NCBI RefSeq assembly: GCF_019645815.1
Contig: NZ_CP080997.1
Location: forward strand, 1,302,001-1,366,000
From: Mycolicibacter heraklionensis
Lineage (GTDB): Bacteria; Actinomycetota; Actinomycetes; Mycobacteriales; Mycobacteriaceae
Reading direction: 5' to 3'
DNA length: 64,000 bases
The notes below the pieces were generated by a model. The model was given only the letters and a program-made list of their open reading frames with translations. It was not told where the DNA came from and did not search any database. Positions 29,566-41,576 of the stretch are shown piece by piece; the stretch's first letter is position 1; every line of letters begins with the position of its first letter. The position numbers were made by a program, and so were the translations under genes.

Positions 29566-31449
29566 GTGAACTTTCGTAACGTCGCCATCGTCGCGCACGT
29601 AGACCACGGCAAGACGACTCTGGTCGACGCCATGCTCCGCCAGTCCGGCGCCCTGCAGGAACGCGGCGAGGCCGCCGACCGGGTGATGGACTCCGGTGAC
29701 CTGGAGCGGGAAAAGGGAATCACCATCCTGGCCAAGAACACGGCCGTGCATCGCCACAACCCCGACGGAACCGTCACCGTCATCAATGTGATCGACACCC
29801 CGGGCCACGCCGACTTCGGCGGCGAGGTAGAACGCGGGTTGTCCATGGTCGACGGCGTGGTACTGCTGGTGGACGCCTCCGAGGGTCCGCTGCCGCAGAC
29901 CCGGTTCGTGCTGCGCAAGGCGCTGGCCGCGCACCTGCCGGTGATCCTGGTGGTCAACAAGACCGACCGGCCCGACGCCCGGATCGCCGAGGTGGTCGAC
30001 GCCAGCCACGACCTGCTGCTCGACGTGGCCAGCGACCTGGACGACGAGGCGCAGGCCGCTGCCGAGCACGCGCTGGGGCTGCCCACGCTGTACGCCTCGG
30101 GCCGGGCCGGGGTGGCGAGCACGGTAGCGCCGGCCGACGGCCAGGTTCCCGATGGCGAGAACCTCGACCCGCTGTTCGACGTGCTGCTCGAGCACGTCCC
30201 GCCGCCCTCGGGCGACCCGGAGGCGCCGCTGCAGGCGCTGGTCACCAACCTCGATGCCTCGCCGTTCCTGGGCCGGCTCGCCCTGATCCGGGTCTACAAC
30301 GGCCGCATCCGTAAGGGCCAGCAGGTCGCCTGGATGCGCGAGGTCGACGGCGAACCGGTGACCGCAGGCGCGAAGATCACCGAACTGCTGGTGACCGAGG
30401 GGGTTGAGCGCACGCCCACCGACGAAGCCGAAGCCGGCGACATCGTCGCCGTCGCCGGGATCCCCGACATCATGATCGGTGACACCCTGGCCGATCTGGC
30501 CACCCCGGTCGCGCTGCCGCGCATCACCGTCGACGAGCCGGCGATCTCGGTGACGATCGGAACCAACACCTCGCCGCTGGCGGGCAAGGTCTCCGGCCAC
30601 AAACTGACCGCGCGGATGGTCAAGACGCGTCTGGACACCGAGCTGATCGGCAACGTCTCGGTCCGGGTCGTCGACATCGGCCGTCCCGACGCCTGGGAGG
30701 TCCAAGGCCGTGGCGAGCTGGCGCTGGCCATCCTCGTCGAGCAGATGCGCCGCGAGGGCTTCGAGCTGACCGTCGGCAAGCCGCAGGTGGTGACGCGCAA
30801 GGTCGACGGCAAGGTGCACGAGCCGTTCGAGCACCTCACCGTCGACTGTCCCGAGGAGTACGTCGGCGCCATCACCCAGTTGGCGGCGGCACGCAAGGGC
30901 CGGATGACCGAGATGGCCAACCACACCACCGGGTGGGTGCGGATGGAGTTCATCATCCCCAGCCGCGGCCTGATCGGTTGGCGCACAGACTTTCTCACCG
31001 AGACCCGCGGCACCGGCATCGCCAACGCGGTGTTCGAGGGCTACCAGCCGTGGGCCGGCGAGATCCGCGCTCGGCACACCGGGTCGCTGGTCTCGGACCG
31101 GGCCGGCACCATCACCCCGTTCGCGCTGATCCAGTTGGCGGACCGTGGGCAGTTCTTCGTCGAGCCGGGCCAGGACACCTATCAGGGCATGGTGGTCGGC
31201 ATCAACCCGCGGGCCGAGGACCTCGACATCAATGTCACCAAGGAGAAGAAGCTGACCAACATGCGGTCATCGACGGCCGACGTGATGGAGACGCTGGCCC
31301 GCCCGATCGAGCTCGATCTGGAGCAGGCGATGGAGTTCTGCGCGGCCGACGAGTGCGTCGAGGTCACCCCGGAGGTGGTCCGGGTGCGCAAGGTCGAACT
31401 GGACTCGACGCTGCGGGCGCGCAGCCGGGCACGGGCCAAGAACCTCTAG
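29566..31449 (+). CDS. typA: Ribosome-associated GTPase TypA/BipA
   Basis: A 627-residue translational GTPase. AHVDHGKTT is G1, EKGITI in switch [10 protein letters not shown]3 and NKTD G4; these are followed by EF-G-like domains and the BipA-specific C-terminus ([20 protein letters not shown]). It binds the 70S ribosome and aids 50S assembly and stress growth. GTG 29566 gives the conserved start [14 protein letters not shown]; the frame is open upstream to 29545 but without family match. Confidence 0.96.
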   Translation: MNFRNVAIVAHVDHGKTTLVDAMLRQSGALQERGEAADRVMDSGDLEREKGITILAKNTAVHRHNPDGTVTVINVIDTPGHADFGGEVERGLSMVDGVVLLVDASEGPLPQTRFVLRKALAAHLPVILVVNKTDRPDARIAEVVDASHDLLLDVASDLDDEAQAAAEHALGLPTLYASGRAGVASTVAPADGQVPDGENLDPLFDVLLEHVPPPSGDPEAPLQALVTNLDASPFLGRLALIRVYNGRIRKGQQVAWMREVDGEPVTAGAKITELLVTEGVERTPTDEAEAGDIVAVAGIPDIMIGDTLADLATPVALPRITVDEPAISVTIGTNTSPLAGKVSGHKLTARMVKTRLDTELIGNVSVRVVDIGRPDAWEVQGRGELALAILVEQMRREGFELTVGKPQVVTRKVDGKVHEPFEHLTVDCPEEYVGAITQLAAARKGRMTEMANHTTGWVRMEFIIPSRGLIGWRTDFLTETRGTGIANAVFEGYQPWAGEIRARHTGSLVSDRAGTITPFALIQLADRGQFFVEPGQDTYQGMVVGINPRAEDLDINVTKEKKLTNMRSSTADVMETLARPIELDLEQAMEFCAADECVEVTPEVVRVRKVELDSTLRARSRARAKNL

Positions 31450-31514
31450 GGTTGGGCGCGGTTTTGCGCGCTGCGCGACGGTCTTCGCGTCGAAATCGCC
31501 GCCCGGATACCCTG

Positions 31515-33407
31515 GTGGCCGTGCCGAGACCAGCCCGCCGAGCCCGTGTCACGGCGGCAGCGCTGGCTTGCGTGATGCTGCTGTTGGTGTCGGGGTGCAC
31601 GGTCAACCCGCCACCGGCGCCACAGAGCACCGAGACCCCGAAAAGCGCTCCGCCACCGCCGAAGCGGATCAGCCAGATCATCATGGGCATCGACTCCATC
31701 GGGGCCGGCTTCAATCCCCATCTGCGCTCGGACCTGTCGGCGGTCACCGCGGCGATCAGCGCGTTGGTGCTGCCCAGCGCGTTTCGGCCCGTCCCGGACT
31801 CCAGCACGCCCACCGGGTCGCGGTGGGAGATGGACCCGACCCTGTTGGTGTCGGCCACGGTGACTTCCGAGGCGCCGTTCACGGTGACCTACCGGATCCG
31901 CCCCGAGGCGTCCTGGACCGACAACGCGCCGATCGCCGCCGACGACTTCTGGTACCTGTGGCAGCAGATGGTCAGCCAGCCCGGCGTCGTCGATCCGGCC
32001 GGTTATGACCTGATCACCGGCGTGCACTCCGTCGAAGGCGGCAAGCAGGTGGTGGTGACCTTCGCCAAGCCGTACCCGGCTTGGCGGGAGCTGTTCAACA
32101 ACATCCTTCCGGCGCACATCGTCAAGGACGTGCCCGGTGGTTTCCCGGCCGGGCTGGCCCGGGCGCTGCCGGTCACCGGTGGCCAGTTCCGGGTGGAGAA
32201 CATCGACCCGCAGCGCGACGCGATCCTGCTCGCCCGTAATGACCGCTACTGGGGCCCGCCGGCCAAACCGGACCTGGTCCTGTTCCGCCGCGCCGGCTCA
32301 GCGGCAGCGCTGGCCGACTCCATCCGCAACGGGGACACCCAGGTGGCCCAGGTGCACGGCGGCTCGGCGGCGTTCGCTCAGCTGTCGGTGATCCCCAGCG
32401 TGCAGACCACCCGGGTGGTCACGCCCCGAATCATGCAGCTCGCGCTGCGGGCAGCGGACCCCAAACTGGCCGATGTACGGGTGCGCCGGGCCGTTCTGGG
32501 ACTGCTCGACGTCGGCCTGCTGGCCACGGTGGGCGCCGGCAGCGACAACACCGTCACCTTGGACCAGGCCCAGATCCGTACCCCCAGCGATCCCGGCTAC
32601 GTGCCCACCGCGCCGCCGGCCATGTCCGAATCGGCGGCGCTGGCGCTGCTGCAGGCGGCCGGCTACCGCGTCGAAAAGGATGCGCCGCCGTCCGCGCTGG
32701 TTCCACCGGCCGGCTCGGCCACCGGCGTGCCGCACCCGCCGGAGATCACCCGGGGGCGGATCAGCAAGGGCGGCGAGCAGTTGTCCTTGGTCATCGGGGT
32801 GGCGGCCAACGACCCCACCTCGCTGGCCGTGGCCAACACCGCCGCCGACCAGCTGCGCAACGTCGGCATTGCCGCGACGGTGCTCGCGCTCGACCCGGTG
32901 AAGCTCTACCGGGAAGCGCTGGTCACCCACCAGGTCGATGCGATCGTCGGCTGGCAGCAGGCCGGCGGCGACCTGGCGACGCTGCTGGCTTCGCGCTACG
33001 GCTGCGGTGCGCTGGCGCCCACCACCGTGCCCACCTCGGGCACCCCGGTTCCGGCGCCTTCGACAACTCCGCCGCAGTCCCCGGCGCCCGCACCGGCCAC
33101 CCCGACCTCGAAGGCACCGCCGCGCACCCCCGCGCCAGGCGCGCTGGTACAGGCTCCGTCGAACATCACCGGCGTCTGCGACCATGCCATCCAGGCCGAG
33201 ATCGACGCCGCCCTCGACGGCAGCAAACCCATCGGCGAGGTGATCGCCGCCGTTGAGCCGCGGCTGTGGAATATGGCGACGGTGCTGCCCATCCTGCAGG
33301 ACACCACGATCGTGGCCGTCGGCCCGAGCGTGACCAATGTCAGCCTGACCGGCGCGGTACCGGTGGGCATCGTGGGCGAGGCCGGGAACTGGATCAAGCT
33401 GCCCTGA
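31515..33407 (+). CDS. lpqW: Lipoprotein LpqW, regulator of PIM/LAM synthesis
   Basis: A 630-residue lipoprotein with lipobox LLVSGC near residue 30 and a solute-binding-protein type 5 fold ([27 protein letters not shown]-like [16 protein letters not shown]). In mycobacteria LpqW steers PIM intermediates into lipoarabinomannan synthesis, working with PimE, which is also in this window. A Pro/Thr/Ala-rich linker (about 515-555) differs in length from the M. tuberculosis one. GTG 31515 matches the known start VPxPxRR; a GTG two codons on is possible. Confidence 0.93.
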   Translation: MAVPRPARRARVTAAALACVMLLLVSGCTVNPPPAPQSTETPKSAPPPPKRISQIIMGIDSIGAGFNPHLRSDLSAVTAAISALVLPSAFRPVPDSSTPTGSRWEMDPTLLVSATVTSEAPFTVTYRIRPEASWTDNAPIAADDFWYLWQQMVSQPGVVDPAGYDLITGVHSVEGGKQVVVTFAKPYPAWRELFNNILPAHIVKDVPGGFPAGLARALPVTGGQFRVENIDPQRDAILLARNDRYWGPPAKPDLVLFRRAGSAAALADSIRNGDTQVAQVHGGSAAFAQLSVIPSVQTTRVVTPRIMQLALRAADPKLADVRVRRAVLGLLDVGLLATVGAGSDNTVTLDQAQIRTPSDPGYVPTAPPAMSESAALALLQAAGYRVEKDAPPSALVPPAGSATGVPHPPEITRGRISKGGEQLSLVIGVAANDPTSLAVANTAADQLRNVGIAATVLALDPVKLYREALVTHQVDAIVGWQQAGGDLATLLASRYGCGALAPTTVPTSGTPVPAPSTTPPQSPAPAPATPTSKAPPRTPAPGALVQAPSNITGVCDHAIQAEIDAALDGSKPIGEVIAAVEPRLWNMATVLPILQDTTIVAVGPSVTNVSLTGAVPVGIVGEAGNWIKLP

Positions 33408-33472
33408 TGCTGCCCTAGCGGTGTGCTGCGGGCGCTACGTTCGGCCCAGCCGGAATCGGTATTAACGATGTC

Positions 33473-33500
33473 TTGTGCACAGACAATTCTTGGGTAAGAT
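33473..33500 (+). promoter_or_regulatory. Putative promoter of the secreted-protein gene
   Basis: TTGTGC (33473-33478) and TAAGAT (33495-33500) are 16 bp apart in an AT-richer gap after lpqW, 40 bp before the ATG at 33541. GGAGGGGA just upstream of that ATG is a strong ribosome-binding site. Confidence 0.5.
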
Positions 33501-33540
33501 TAAGCAAACCTGCGCGGGACTCGTCGGAGGGGATTTGTCA

Positions 33541-34425
33541 ATGGAACACCTCGCTCGCCGTTGCGCCACAGTGGCAGCCGCAGCTCTGGGTGTCAGCGGC
33601 CTGGTTGCAGTGCTGACGTCGATGACCCCTGCCCTGCCCGACGTACAGATTCGCGACATCGACCTGGCTGCGGCAAACCTCGACGTGACCCCGGGCCTGG
33701 ACGTGATCGAAAATCACGTCCGCCCGGATTTCGTCGGCAGCGGCGGTGCTGACGGCCCGTACATCAACCTGGGTTCGCTGCTCTTCGGGGGCGGCGACGA
33801 CGCCTACGGGGTCGGCTCGGCGTTCAATGCGGGCGACCTGGACGCGACGGTGTTGAACGAGTTGACCGGCGGCAGCTTCGATCCGCAGAACCTGCCGCTC
33901 GGCGCGCCTTTCACGCCTGACCTCAGCGGGCTGGAGCTCCCGGGTGCCGGCGCGTTCAGCGGCGGAACCGAGCAGACCGCCAACACCGCCGCGGCCGACG
34001 CGGTAGCCAACTTCAGCCTCCTGCTGCAGGGGCTCCCGGACCCGCAGCAGACGTTGAGCGCCGCCGTCATCGCGATGGAGTCAGGGTTCAACAGTGCCCT
34101 GGTCGCAGCGCAGCAGGCCGCCGCCGAGCGGCTGTTCGGCGACAACCCTGAGTTCAACGACGTGGTGAACTGGATCTTCAGCCTCAACAACACGGTGCTG
34201 GCGCAGAATGAGGCCGCGTTCAACGACCTGATGGGCATCAGCTTCGACACCCACGACAGCCTGCTCGGGCACTTCGACCCGGCGATCCTCGACGCCGACT
34301 GGACCACCATGCTCGGGTTGAGCCCAGACACGTTCAACGACATCGTCGACGCCATCCAGGGCGACAACCTCGCGCTGCTGTTGGGCAGCATCGACTGGGA
34401 TGGGCTGTTCGCCGGTCTGTTCTGA
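33541..34425 (+). CDS. Exported protein of unknown function
   Basis: A 294-residue protein. The start MEHLARRCATVAAAALGVSG leads into a hydrophobic signal (about 8-30) and then VQIRDIDLAA, a motif I associate with the mature start of several mycobacterial exported proteins. The remainder is acidic and helical (ESGFNSALVAAQQAAAERLFGD, FNDVVNWIFSLNNTVL) with a Gly-rich loop, and ends in WDGLFAGLF. No PE or PPE motif. It occupies the place where H37Rv has Rv1167c, PPE17 and PE11. Function unknown. Confidence 0.7.
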   Translation: MEHLARRCATVAAAALGVSGLVAVLTSMTPALPDVQIRDIDLAAANLDVTPGLDVIENHVRPDFVGSGGADGPYINLGSLLFGGGDDAYGVGSAFNAGDLDATVLNELTGGSFDPQNLPLGAPFTPDLSGLELPGAGAFSGGTEQTANTAAADAVANFSLLLQGLPDPQQTLSAAVIAMESGFNSALVAAQQAAAERLFGDNPEFNDVVNWIFSLNNTVLAQNEAAFNDLMGISFDTHDSLLGHFDPAILDADWTTMLGLSPDTFNDIVDAIQGDNLALLLGSIDWDGLFAGLF

Positions 34426-34476
34426 TCGGTTCGAGGGCCGCCGATCCATTCGGCCGTGCGGCGATAGGGTTTTGGC

Positions 34477-35391
34477 GTGTCGGATCCGATTCCACGGTTG
34501 CTGTTCGTGCATGCCCACCCCGATGACGAAACCCTGACGACCGGGGCGACGATCGCCCACTACGCCGCCCGCGGCGCCGACGTGCACGTGGTGACCTGCA
34601 CGCTGGGGGAGGAGGGTGAGGTCATCGGGGAACGCTGGGCGCACCTGGCGGTGGCGGCGGCCGACCAGTTGGGTGGATACCGGATCGGGGAGCTGACGGC
34701 GGCGCTGCGGGCGCTGGGGGTCGGCCCACCGGAGTTTCTCGGCGGGGCCGGCCGCTGGCGCGACTCGGGAATGACCGGCACCCCGGCGCGGCGACAGCAG
34801 CGGTTCATCGACGCCGACGACACCGAGACCGTCGCGGCGCTGGCCACCGTCATCCGCAGGCTGCGCCCGCACGTCGTCGTCAGCTATGACCCGAGCGGTG
34901 GTTACGGCCATCCCGACCACATACATGCGCATCACATCACCACTGCGGCGCTGGCCGCAGCGGCAGACGACGCCGACGGCTCCGAATCGGGATGGGCCAC
35001 GCCGAAGTTCTACTGGACGGTGACCGCCGGCAGCACCAGGCGAACCGCCCTGGAAGAACTGCGGGACGCCGATCGGCTGCCGCAGTGGACGCTGCCGGGC
35101 GAGGAGGCGGTCGGGGACTTCCCCGACGACCGGATCGATGCGGTGATCGAGGCCGCTGAGGCTCGCGCGGCCAAGGTGGCAGCCATGAACGCCCACGCCA
35201 CCCAGATCACCGTCGGGCCGACCGGCCGGGCGTTTGCGCTGTCGAACAACGTGGTCCAGCCGATCTTGGACGCTGAACATTACGTGCTGGCCGCCGGTGC
35301 GGCCGGTCCGCGCGACGCGCGGGGATGGGAAACCGATCTCCTGGCCGGACTTCGGCTCGGCGACGACGGCCACCGGGTAAGCTCCTGCTGA
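34477..35391 (+). CDS. mshB: Mycothiol biosynthesis deacetylase MshB
   Basis: A 304-residue zinc deacetylase. AHPDDE (about 12-17) and [12 protein letters not shown] give the metal-binding His/Asp set and the acid/base Asp. It removes acetate from GlcNAc-inositol, the second step of mycothiol synthesis. GTG 34477. Neighbours lpqW and fbiC match the M. tuberculosis order. Confidence 0.95.
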   Translation: MSDPIPRLLFVHAHPDDETLTTGATIAHYAARGADVHVVTCTLGEEGEVIGERWAHLAVAAADQLGGYRIGELTAALRALGVGPPEFLGGAGRWRDSGMTGTPARRQQRFIDADDTETVAALATVIRRLRPHVVVSYDPSGGYGHPDHIHAHHITTAALAAAADDADGSESGWATPKFYWTVTAGSTRRTALEELRDADRLPQWTLPGEEAVGDFPDDRIDAVIEAAEARAAKVAAMNAHATQITVGPTGRAFALSNNVVQPILDAEHYVLAAGAAGPRDARGWETDLLAGLRLGDDGHRVSSC

Positions 35392-35429
35392 GCAGTTTTT
35401 GTAGCGGCAAGGACTTAGGTGGTTTAGGC

Positions 35430-35537
35430 ATGGATCCCGATCTGGACCCGAACTTGGAGCACTGGCAGTGGTGGCTCGACAGCTACCAGTGGATGGTCGG
35501 TTCGTTGGTCAGCCAGCTGGAGAGCATCCCCACTTGA
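35430..35537 (+). CDS. 35-residue Trp-rich small protein
   Basis: The ORF reads MDPDLDPNLEHWQWWLDSYQ and ends SLVSQLESIPT. It is acidic and very aromatic (five Trp). AGGTGG lies about 8 bp upstream. The stop TGA shares bases with a TTG that could start the following membrane-protein gene (TTGA), suggesting coupling. It could be a real micro-protein or a leader controlling the next gene. Confidence 0.5.
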   Translation: MDPDLDPNLEHWQWWLDSYQWMVGSLVSQLESIPT

Positions 35538-35566
35538 GCCCCGTCGCGTCGCTCACCGAGCCCGCG

Positions 35567-35965
35567 ATGCCCACTGATACGCCGGCCTTCACCTTCATCG
35601 TGCTGGCCCTGCTAGCCCTTGACGGCGTGCTCTGCGCCGTGGCCACCGCGCTGCTGTTGCCCACGCATATCGGTGCCATTCCGTTTCCGCTCAGTGCCCT
35701 GGTCGGGGGCCTGGTCAACGCCGGCCTGGTGTGGGTGGCGCTGCGTTGCACGCCGTCGCTGCGGTTGGCCGCGCTGCCGCTGTGGACCTGGCTGCTGACG
35801 ATCGCGCTGATGACCCTCGGCGGCCCGGGAGACGACCTGATCTTTGCCGACCGCGGCGTGATGGCCTACGGCGTGCTGCTGATGATCGTGCTGGGCAGCG
35901 CGCCGCCCGGGTGGGTGCTGTGGCGGCGCCGCCAGGCGCTGGCCGCACCGTCGACGGTCAGGTGA
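35567..35965 (+). CDS. Small integral membrane protein (Rv1171-like position)
   Basis: A 132-residue protein with four predicted membrane helices (for example [24 protein letters not shown] near the start) and an Arg-rich cytoplasmic tail. ATG 35567 is listed; a TTG at 35534 overlapping the small upstream ORF would add 11 residues. Position between mshB and fbiC matches Rv1171. Function unknown. Confidence 0.75.
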   Translation: MPTDTPAFTFIVLALLALDGVLCAVATALLLPTHIGAIPFPLSALVGGLVNAGLVWVALRCTPSLRLAALPLWTWLLTIALMTLGGPGDDLIFADRGVMAYGVLLMIVLGSAPPGWVLWRRRQALAAPSTVR

Positions 35966-36038
35966 CGCTGGCGGACCGTGGGCCGCGGTGTGCGCTCGCC
36001 GGCCCGGTTGGCGCGGCGGCTACTGTGGCGCTTATGGC

Positions 36039-38585
36039 ATGCGCGAGATTCCGGATGCGGGTGGCGCGCGGATGACGAACTCGTCGGCCCTGCGCCGCGT
36101 CCTGCGACGGGCCCGCGACGGCGTGCTCCTCAATGTCGAGGAAACCGCGATCGCCATGACCGCTCGTGGCAGTGACCTGGCCGACCTGTGTGCCAGCGCC
36201 GCTCGGGTCCGAGACGCCGGATTGGTGTCCGGCGGCCGGCGCGGGCCGGGCGGACGGCTGCCGGTGAGCTACTCGCGCAAGGTGTTCATCCCGGTCACGC
36301 ACCTGTGCCGGGACACCTGCCACTACTGCACCTTCGTCACCGTGCCCGGCGTGCTGCGAGCCCAGGGCAAGCAGATGTACCTGGGGCCCGACGAGATCCT
36401 CGACATCGCCCGCCGCGGCGCCGAGTTGGGTTGTAAAGAGGCGCTGTTCACCCTGGGGGACCGGCCCGAGGACCGCTGGCCCGAGGCGCGACAGTGGCTC
36501 GACGAGCGCGGCTATGACAGCACCTTGGCCTACGTGCGGGCGATGGCCATCCGGGTGCTGGAGGAGACCGGGCTGCTGCCGCACCTCAACCCCGGGGTGA
36601 TGAGCTGGTCGGAGATGTCGCGGCTCAAGCCGGTGGCGCCGTCGATGGGCATGATGCTCGAGACCACCTCCCGGCGGCTGTTCGAGACAAAAGGCCTGGC
36701 GCACTACGGCAGCCCGGACAAGGACCCGGTGGTGCGTCTGCGCACGCTGGCCGACGCGGGCCGACTCTCGATCCCGTTCACCACCGGCCTGCTGGTCGGC
36801 ATCGGCGAGACGGTCGCCGAGCGTGCCGACACCTTGCACGCGATCCGCAAGGTGCACAAGGAGTTCGGGCACATTCAGGAAGTCATCGTGCAGAACTTCC
36901 GGGCCAAGGAGCACACCGCGATGGCGGCGGTGCCGGACGCGGGTTTCGAGGATTTCCTGGCCACCGTAGCGGCGACCCGGCTGGTGCTGGGCCCCAAGAT
37001 GCGGGTGCAGGCGCCGCCCAACCTGGTGTCGGCCGAGGAATGCCTGGCGTTGATCGGCGCCGGGGTCGACGACTGGGGCGGGGTGTCACCACTGACCCCC
37101 GACCATGTCAATCCGGAGCGGCCCTGGCCCGCGCTGGACGACCTGGCCGCGATCACCGAACGGGCCGGCTATGACCTGGTGCAGCGGCTTACCGCCCAGC
37201 CCGACTACGTGCTGGCCGGCGCGGCGTGGATCGATCCGCGAGTGCGCCCGCACGTGGCGGCGCTGGCCGACCCGGACACCGGCTGGGCCCGCGACATCAA
37301 TCCGGTCGGGCTGGCCTGGCAGGAGCCCGACGACGTGCAGTCCGCCGGCCGGGTGGACCTGCACACCGCGATCGACGTCGACGGCCGAGTCACCGAGACG
37401 CGCAGTGATCTGGGCAGTGCGTTCGGGGACTGGGAGTCGATTCGCGAACAGATCCACGACCTGGCCGCCCGTGCGCCGGAACGCGTGGACACCGATGTGC
37501 TGGCGGCGCTGCGTTCCGCCGAACGCGACCCGGCCGGCTGCACCGACGCCGAGTACCTGGCATTGGCCACCGCCGACGGACCGGCCATGGATGCCGTTGC
37601 CGCACTGGCAGACTCGCTGCGCCGCGACGCCGTCGGCGACGATGTGACCTACGTGGTCAACCGCAACATCAACTTCACCAACATCTGCTACGTCGGTTGC
37701 CGGTTCTGTGCGTTCGCCCAGCGCAAGGGGGACGCCGACGCCTTTTCGCTGTCGAACGCCGAGGTCGGCGAACGCGCCTACGAGGCGCACCTGGCGGGCG
37801 CCACCGAGGTCTGCATGCAGGGCGGCATCGACCCGGAGCTGCCGGTCACCGGTTACGCCGATCTGGTCCGCGCGGTCAAGGCGCGGGTGCCCTCGATGCA
37901 CGTGCACGCGTTCTCGCCGATGGAGATCACCAACGGAGTGTCCAAGAGCGGCTTGAGCATTCGGGAATGGCTGATCAGCCTGCGCGAGGCGGGCCTGGGC
38001 AGCATTCCGGGCACCGCAGCGGAGATTCTCGACGACGAGATCCGCTGGGTGCTGACCAAAGGCAAGCTGCCGACGTCGATGTGGGTGGAGGTGGTCAGCA
38101 CCGCGCACGAGGTGGGCCTGCGGTCCAGCTCGACCATGATGTACGGCCACATCGACTCCCCGCGGCACTGGGTCGGGCACATGCGGGTGCTGCGCGATAT
38201 CCAGGACCGCACAGGTGGTTTCACCGAGTTCGTGCCGCTGCCGTTCGTGCATCAGAGTTCGCCGCTGTACCTGGCCGGCGGGGCGCGGCCCGGCCCGAGT
38301 CATCGCGACAACCGCGCAGTACATGCGTTGGCGCGGATCATGCTGCACGGTCGGATCCCCAACATCCAGACCAGCTGGGTCAAGTTGGGGGTGGAGCGCA
38401 CCCAGGTGATGCTCAATGGCGGCGCCAACGACCTGGGCGGCACCCTGATGGAGGAGACCATCTCCCGGATGGCCGGCTCCGAGCACGGTTCGGCCAAGAC
38501 CATCGCGGAGCTGACGGCGATCGCCGAGGGTATCGGCCGCCCGGCTCGGCAGCGCACCACCGACTACGCGCCGCTGCCGGCCTAG
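36039..38585 (+). CDS. fbiC: FO synthase, two-domain FbiC
   Basis: An 848-residue fusion of two radical-SAM enzymes, CofG-like then CofH-like. CRDTCHYC (about 90-97) and CYVGCRFC (about 549-556) are the two CxxxCxxC cluster sites. It joins the tyrosine- and diaminouracil-derived precursors to make the F420 chromophore FO. Length and order match M. tuberculosis FbiC. ATG 36039 gives a similar N-terminal lead; ATG 36072 is an alternative. Confidence 0.96.
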   Translation: MREIPDAGGARMTNSSALRRVLRRARDGVLLNVEETAIAMTARGSDLADLCASAARVRDAGLVSGGRRGPGGRLPVSYSRKVFIPVTHLCRDTCHYCTFVTVPGVLRAQGKQMYLGPDEILDIARRGAELGCKEALFTLGDRPEDRWPEARQWLDERGYDSTLAYVRAMAIRVLEETGLLPHLNPGVMSWSEMSRLKPVAPSMGMMLETTSRRLFETKGLAHYGSPDKDPVVRLRTLADAGRLSIPFTTGLLVGIGETVAERADTLHAIRKVHKEFGHIQEVIVQNFRAKEHTAMAAVPDAGFEDFLATVAATRLVLGPKMRVQAPPNLVSAEECLALIGAGVDDWGGVSPLTPDHVNPERPWPALDDLAAITERAGYDLVQRLTAQPDYVLAGAAWIDPRVRPHVAALADPDTGWARDINPVGLAWQEPDDVQSAGRVDLHTAIDVDGRVTETRSDLGSAFGDWESIREQIHDLAARAPERVDTDVLAALRSAERDPAGCTDAEYLALATADGPAMDAVAALADSLRRDAVGDDVTYVVNRNINFTNICYVGCRFCAFAQRKGDADAFSLSNAEVGERAYEAHLAGATEVCMQGGIDPELPVTGYADLVRAVKARVPSMHVHAFSPMEITNGVSKSGLSIREWLISLREAGLGSIPGTAAEILDDEIRWVLTKGKLPTSMWVEVVSTAHEVGLRSSSTMMYGHIDSPRHWVGHMRVLRDIQDRTGGFTEFVPLPFVHQSSPLYLAGGARPGPSHRDNRAVHALARIMLHGRIPNIQTSWVKLGVERTQVMLNGGANDLGGTLMEETISRMAGSEHGSAKTIAELTAIAEGIGRPARQRTTDYAPLPA

Positions 38586-38597
38586 CCTCCGCTGAGA

Positions 38598-41486
38598 TCA
38601 GGCGGGCGGCGGACCCGACCAGCCGTTAGAGCCGGTGGCGCCGGTCTTGCCGTCGGCACCGTTCAGACCTAGGTTCCCGACGCTGCCCTTATAGCCGCCC
38701 GAGGGTATTTCACCCGCAGCGCCTCTGGCTCCGCCGCTTCCGCCCGCTCCGCCGGTTCCCCCTATGCCGCCTGTGCCGCCTTCACCGTGCGCGCCATCGT
38801 TGCCGGCGCCGAGGGCGATGCCGCCTGCGCCGCCGGCGCCACCTGCGCCGCCGGCGCCGCCGTCCCCACCGGCTCCGCCGTTCCCACCGTCGCCGCCGTT
38901 ACCGCTGATGGAGCAGCCGCAAATCCCCCTCCCGTCGCCGCCGTTGCCGCCGTTGCCGCCGTTTCCGCCGCTGTCGCCGTTTCCACCTGCGGCGCCGTTT
39001 CCGCCGGCTCCACCGATGCCGCCGTCGCCGCGGATCACACCGCCGGCTCCACCGGTCCCTCCAGCTCCGCCCGCCCCTCCAGCCGTTCCGGCGGCGCCGT
39101 CTCCGCCCGCGCCGCCGTCTCCGCCGTAGCCGCCGGTGTTACCGATACCGCTGGAGGGATAACCCAGTGTCAGGGCGTACCCGCCCCTACCGCCCGCGCC
39201 GCCGTTGGCGCCGTCACCGCCGTTGCCGCCGTTGCCGCCGTCACCGCCGGTACCGAAATCGCTGCCCTGATCACCGCCGTTGCCTCCGGTGCCGCCGTTG
39301 CCGCCCGCGCCACCGTTGCCGCCGTCTCCGCCATCCCCGGCGTGGGCAGTGCTGCCATAGTTAACGGTGTCGGCGAGGGCGTCGCCGCCGCGCCCACCGT
39401 TGCCGCCGTTGGCGTGGTCGGCGCCGTTACCGCCGTCACCGCCGTTGCCGCCGTTGATGGTTCCAGGCCAGAACTGGGTCATTTCTCCGGCTCCGCCGTT
39501 GCCGCCGTCGCCGCCGCGTTGGCCGACGGCGCTGCCATCGCCACCGGCTGTGCCGCTTGACCCATCTCCGCTGCCGTCGGGCGCGCCGTTCAACTTGCCG
39601 TTGGTCCCTCTTGGCGCGGCGCCGGTCTGGTTGAAGGCGGGATTGACTCCGTTGGTGCCTGCTGAGCCGTTGCCGCCGGTGCCTCCGTTGCCGCCGTTGC
39701 CGATGTTGCCGCCGGCGCCGCCGTTGCCGGCGTTGCCTCCGGTTCCGCTGGTGGTGTTGTCGGGGGTGAGGTAGCCGTTGCCGCCATTGCCTCCGTTTCC
39801 GCCGTTGCCGCTGAAGGCGTCGTCGGATCCGCCGTAGCGGCCGTCGGTGCCGTGGGTGCCGGTGGTGGCGCCGTGGCCGCCTTGGCCGCCTTGGCCGATT
39901 GTTCCGGCGTCGCCGCCGGCGCCGCCGTTGCCGCCTTGGCCGCCGTGGCTGGTTCCGTCGCCGGCGTTGCCGGCATTTCCGCCATTTCCGCCGGTCCCGC
40001 TGTCGCCGCCGTTGCCTCCTGCACCGCCGTTGCCGTCGGAGGCGGGCGGGCGGAAGCCGAAGATGCCGGTTTTGCCTCCTGCGCCGCCGTTGCCTCCTGC
40101 GCCGCCGTTGCCGCCTGCGCCGCCGGTTCCTCCTGCGCCGCCGTCGCCACCGTTTCCGCCGGTGGCGGTCACGGTGTTGTCGATGGTGGTGTGGTCGGCG
40201 GTGGTTCCGGTGGCATTTCCGCCGTTTCCGGCGTTGCCGCCGTTGCCTGCGGCGGTGCCTGCGCCGCCGTTTCCGCCGGCGCCGCCGATACCACCGATGC
40301 CGGCGGCGCCGAACACTGCGGAGCGGCCGCCTGCGCCGCCGTCGCCGCCGGTGCCGCCGGTGAATCCGGCTACGCCGTTGCCTCCGGTAGCGCCGTTGCC
40401 GCCGTTGCCTCCGGTGGCGGTGGCGCCGGTGATGGCGTGTGCCGATCCTCCGTCGGCGCCGTTGCCGCCGGCGGCTCCGGTTGCTCCGGTGCCACCAGTG
40501 CCGCCGTTGCCGCCGAGTGCGTTGGTGAGGGCGTCGTCGCTGAGGCTGTCTTGGCCGATGCCGCCGTTGCCGCCGCCTTGGGCGCCGGTGTTGCTGAGTG
40601 CGCCGTTGGTGCCGTTGCCTCCGCTTTGGCCGGCGGCGTTGAGGGCGGGTTGGGCTCCGCCGTCGGTGCCATCGGTGGCTCGCCCGTCGAGGATGGCGGC
40701 GATCCCGTCGGCGCCGCGACCACCGGCTCCGCCGGCTCCGCCGATGCCGCCGTCGCCGAACAGGTAGCCGGCGGCGCCGCCGTTGCCGCCGTTGCCGCCG
40801 TTGCCGCCGATTCCGTCGATCCCGTTGAAGCCCGCGCCGCCGGCGCCGCCTGCCCCGCCGTCACCCAAAAGCCAGCCGCCGTGCCCGCCGTTGCCGCCGT
40901 TGCCGCCGGCGGCGTCGATATCGGTGCTGTCCAGGCCGTCGCCGCCGTCGCCGCCGTTGCCGATCCATCCGGCGTTGCCGCCGTCGGCGCCGGTCGCTCC
41001 GGTGCCGCCGTCACCGAATAGGAACCCGCCGTCGCCGAGGTCCCCGAATGCCCCTGAGCTGCCGAATACGGAGTCGTTGGTTCCGGTGAAGCCGTCAATG
41101 CCGTCGCCGACGAGGACGCGGCCGAACAGATACACAAATGGCTCATTGATACTGGTAATGAACTGTCCGACAAAAGGATCAGTCAACGCGGACTGGCCTG
41201 CGTCGTGAACTGCACCGACCAACCACTGATCGAATCCGGTCACCACCTCACCTAGGGCCGGTCCCGCAGACGCCTCAGCCCAGCTGAAATCCAGTCCGTC
41301 CCACCAGTTCGCCGAATCCCACTGCGGTGACTCCCACCCAGACGGATCGAACAAATCAGCCAACCAGTCCAAACCATCGGCCTGAGCCGACGGCGCCCCC
41401 ACCACCCCCAACGCCAAAAACGCCCCAACACCCGCACGAACCCGGCCACCACCGGGGCCGCCCTTCACACCCTGCCTACGCGTCAT
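38598..41486 (-). CDS. PGRS-repeat exported protein without PE domain (copy 1)
   Basis: A 962-residue protein. It starts with a signal peptide ([20 protein letters not shown], cleavage near AQA-DG), not a PE domain. A unique region (about 38-135) rich in Trp/Asp follows, with [20 protein letters not shown] and a GRPLI-like [14 protein letters not shown]. The rest is hundreds of GGxGGx PGRS repeats to the end ([11 protein letters not shown]). AAGGGAG precedes ATG 41486; the GTG at 41504 lies in that signal. The N-terminal 140 residues match the neighbouring gene. Surface location is inferred from PE_PGRS proteins. It converges on fbiC with 12 bp between. Confidence 0.85.
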   Translation of the reverse strand: MTRRQGVKGGPGGGRVRAGVGAFLALGVVGAPSAQADGLDWLADLFDPSGWESPQWDSANWWDGLDFSWAEASAGPALGEVVTGFDQWLVGAVHDAGQSALTDPFVGQFITSINEPFVYLFGRVLVGDGIDGFTGTNDSVFGSSGAFGDLGDGGFLFGDGGTGATGADGGNAGWIGNGGDGGDGLDSTDIDAAGGNGGNGGHGGWLLGDGGAGGAGGAGFNGIDGIGGNGGNGGNGGAAGYLFGDGGIGGAGGAGGRGADGIAAILDGRATDGTDGGAQPALNAAGQSGGNGTNGALSNTGAQGGGNGGIGQDSLSDDALTNALGGNGGTGGTGATGAAGGNGADGGSAHAITGATATGGNGGNGATGGNGVAGFTGGTGGDGGAGGRSAVFGAAGIGGIGGAGGNGGAGTAAGNGGNAGNGGNATGTTADHTTIDNTVTATGGNGGDGGAGGTGGAGGNGGAGGNGGAGGKTGIFGFRPPASDGNGGAGGNGGDSGTGGNGGNAGNAGDGTSHGGQGGNGGAGGDAGTIGQGGQGGHGATTGTHGTDGRYGGSDDAFSGNGGNGGNGGNGYLTPDNTTSGTGGNAGNGGAGGNIGNGGNGGTGGNGSAGTNGVNPAFNQTGAAPRGTNGKLNGAPDGSGDGSSGTAGGDGSAVGQRGGDGGNGGAGEMTQFWPGTINGGNGGDGGNGADHANGGNGGRGGDALADTVNYGSTAHAGDGGDGGNGGAGGNGGTGGNGGDQGSDFGTGGDGGNGGNGGDGANGGAGGRGGYALTLGYPSSGIGNTGGYGGDGGAGGDGAAGTAGGAGGAGGTGGAGGVIRGDGGIGGAGGNGAAGGNGDSGGNGGNGGNGGDGRGICGCSISGNGGDGGNGGAGGDGGAGGAGGAGGAGGIALGAGNDGAHGEGGTGGIGGTGGAGGSGGARGAAGEIPSGGYKGSVGNLGLNGADGKTGATGSNGWSGPPPA

Positions 41487-41529
41487 AACAACTGCTCCCT
41501 TCACGATCCACTAAGACAACTCCGGTGAA

Positions 41530-41559
41530 AAGCCCTGCATGCCGGGGCATGCAGGGCTT
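41530..41559 (-). terminator. Rho-independent terminator after PGRS copy 2
   Basis: AAGCCCTGCATGCC (41530-41543) and GGCATGCAGGGCTT (41546-41559) are perfect 14-bp arms with a 2-nt centre. Read leftward, the stem is followed by TTTTC. It lies 18 bp past the PGRS copy 2 stop and just upstream of copy 1, so the two genes are transcribed separately. Confidence 0.8.
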
Positions 41560-41576
41560 CTCGCCGGCCTACGGAG

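Noticed and set aside
28474..31077. 867-codon open frame antisense to typA and neighbours
   Set aside because: High GC keeps antisense frames open; the translation has no recognisable domain, while the sense genes have complete motifs.
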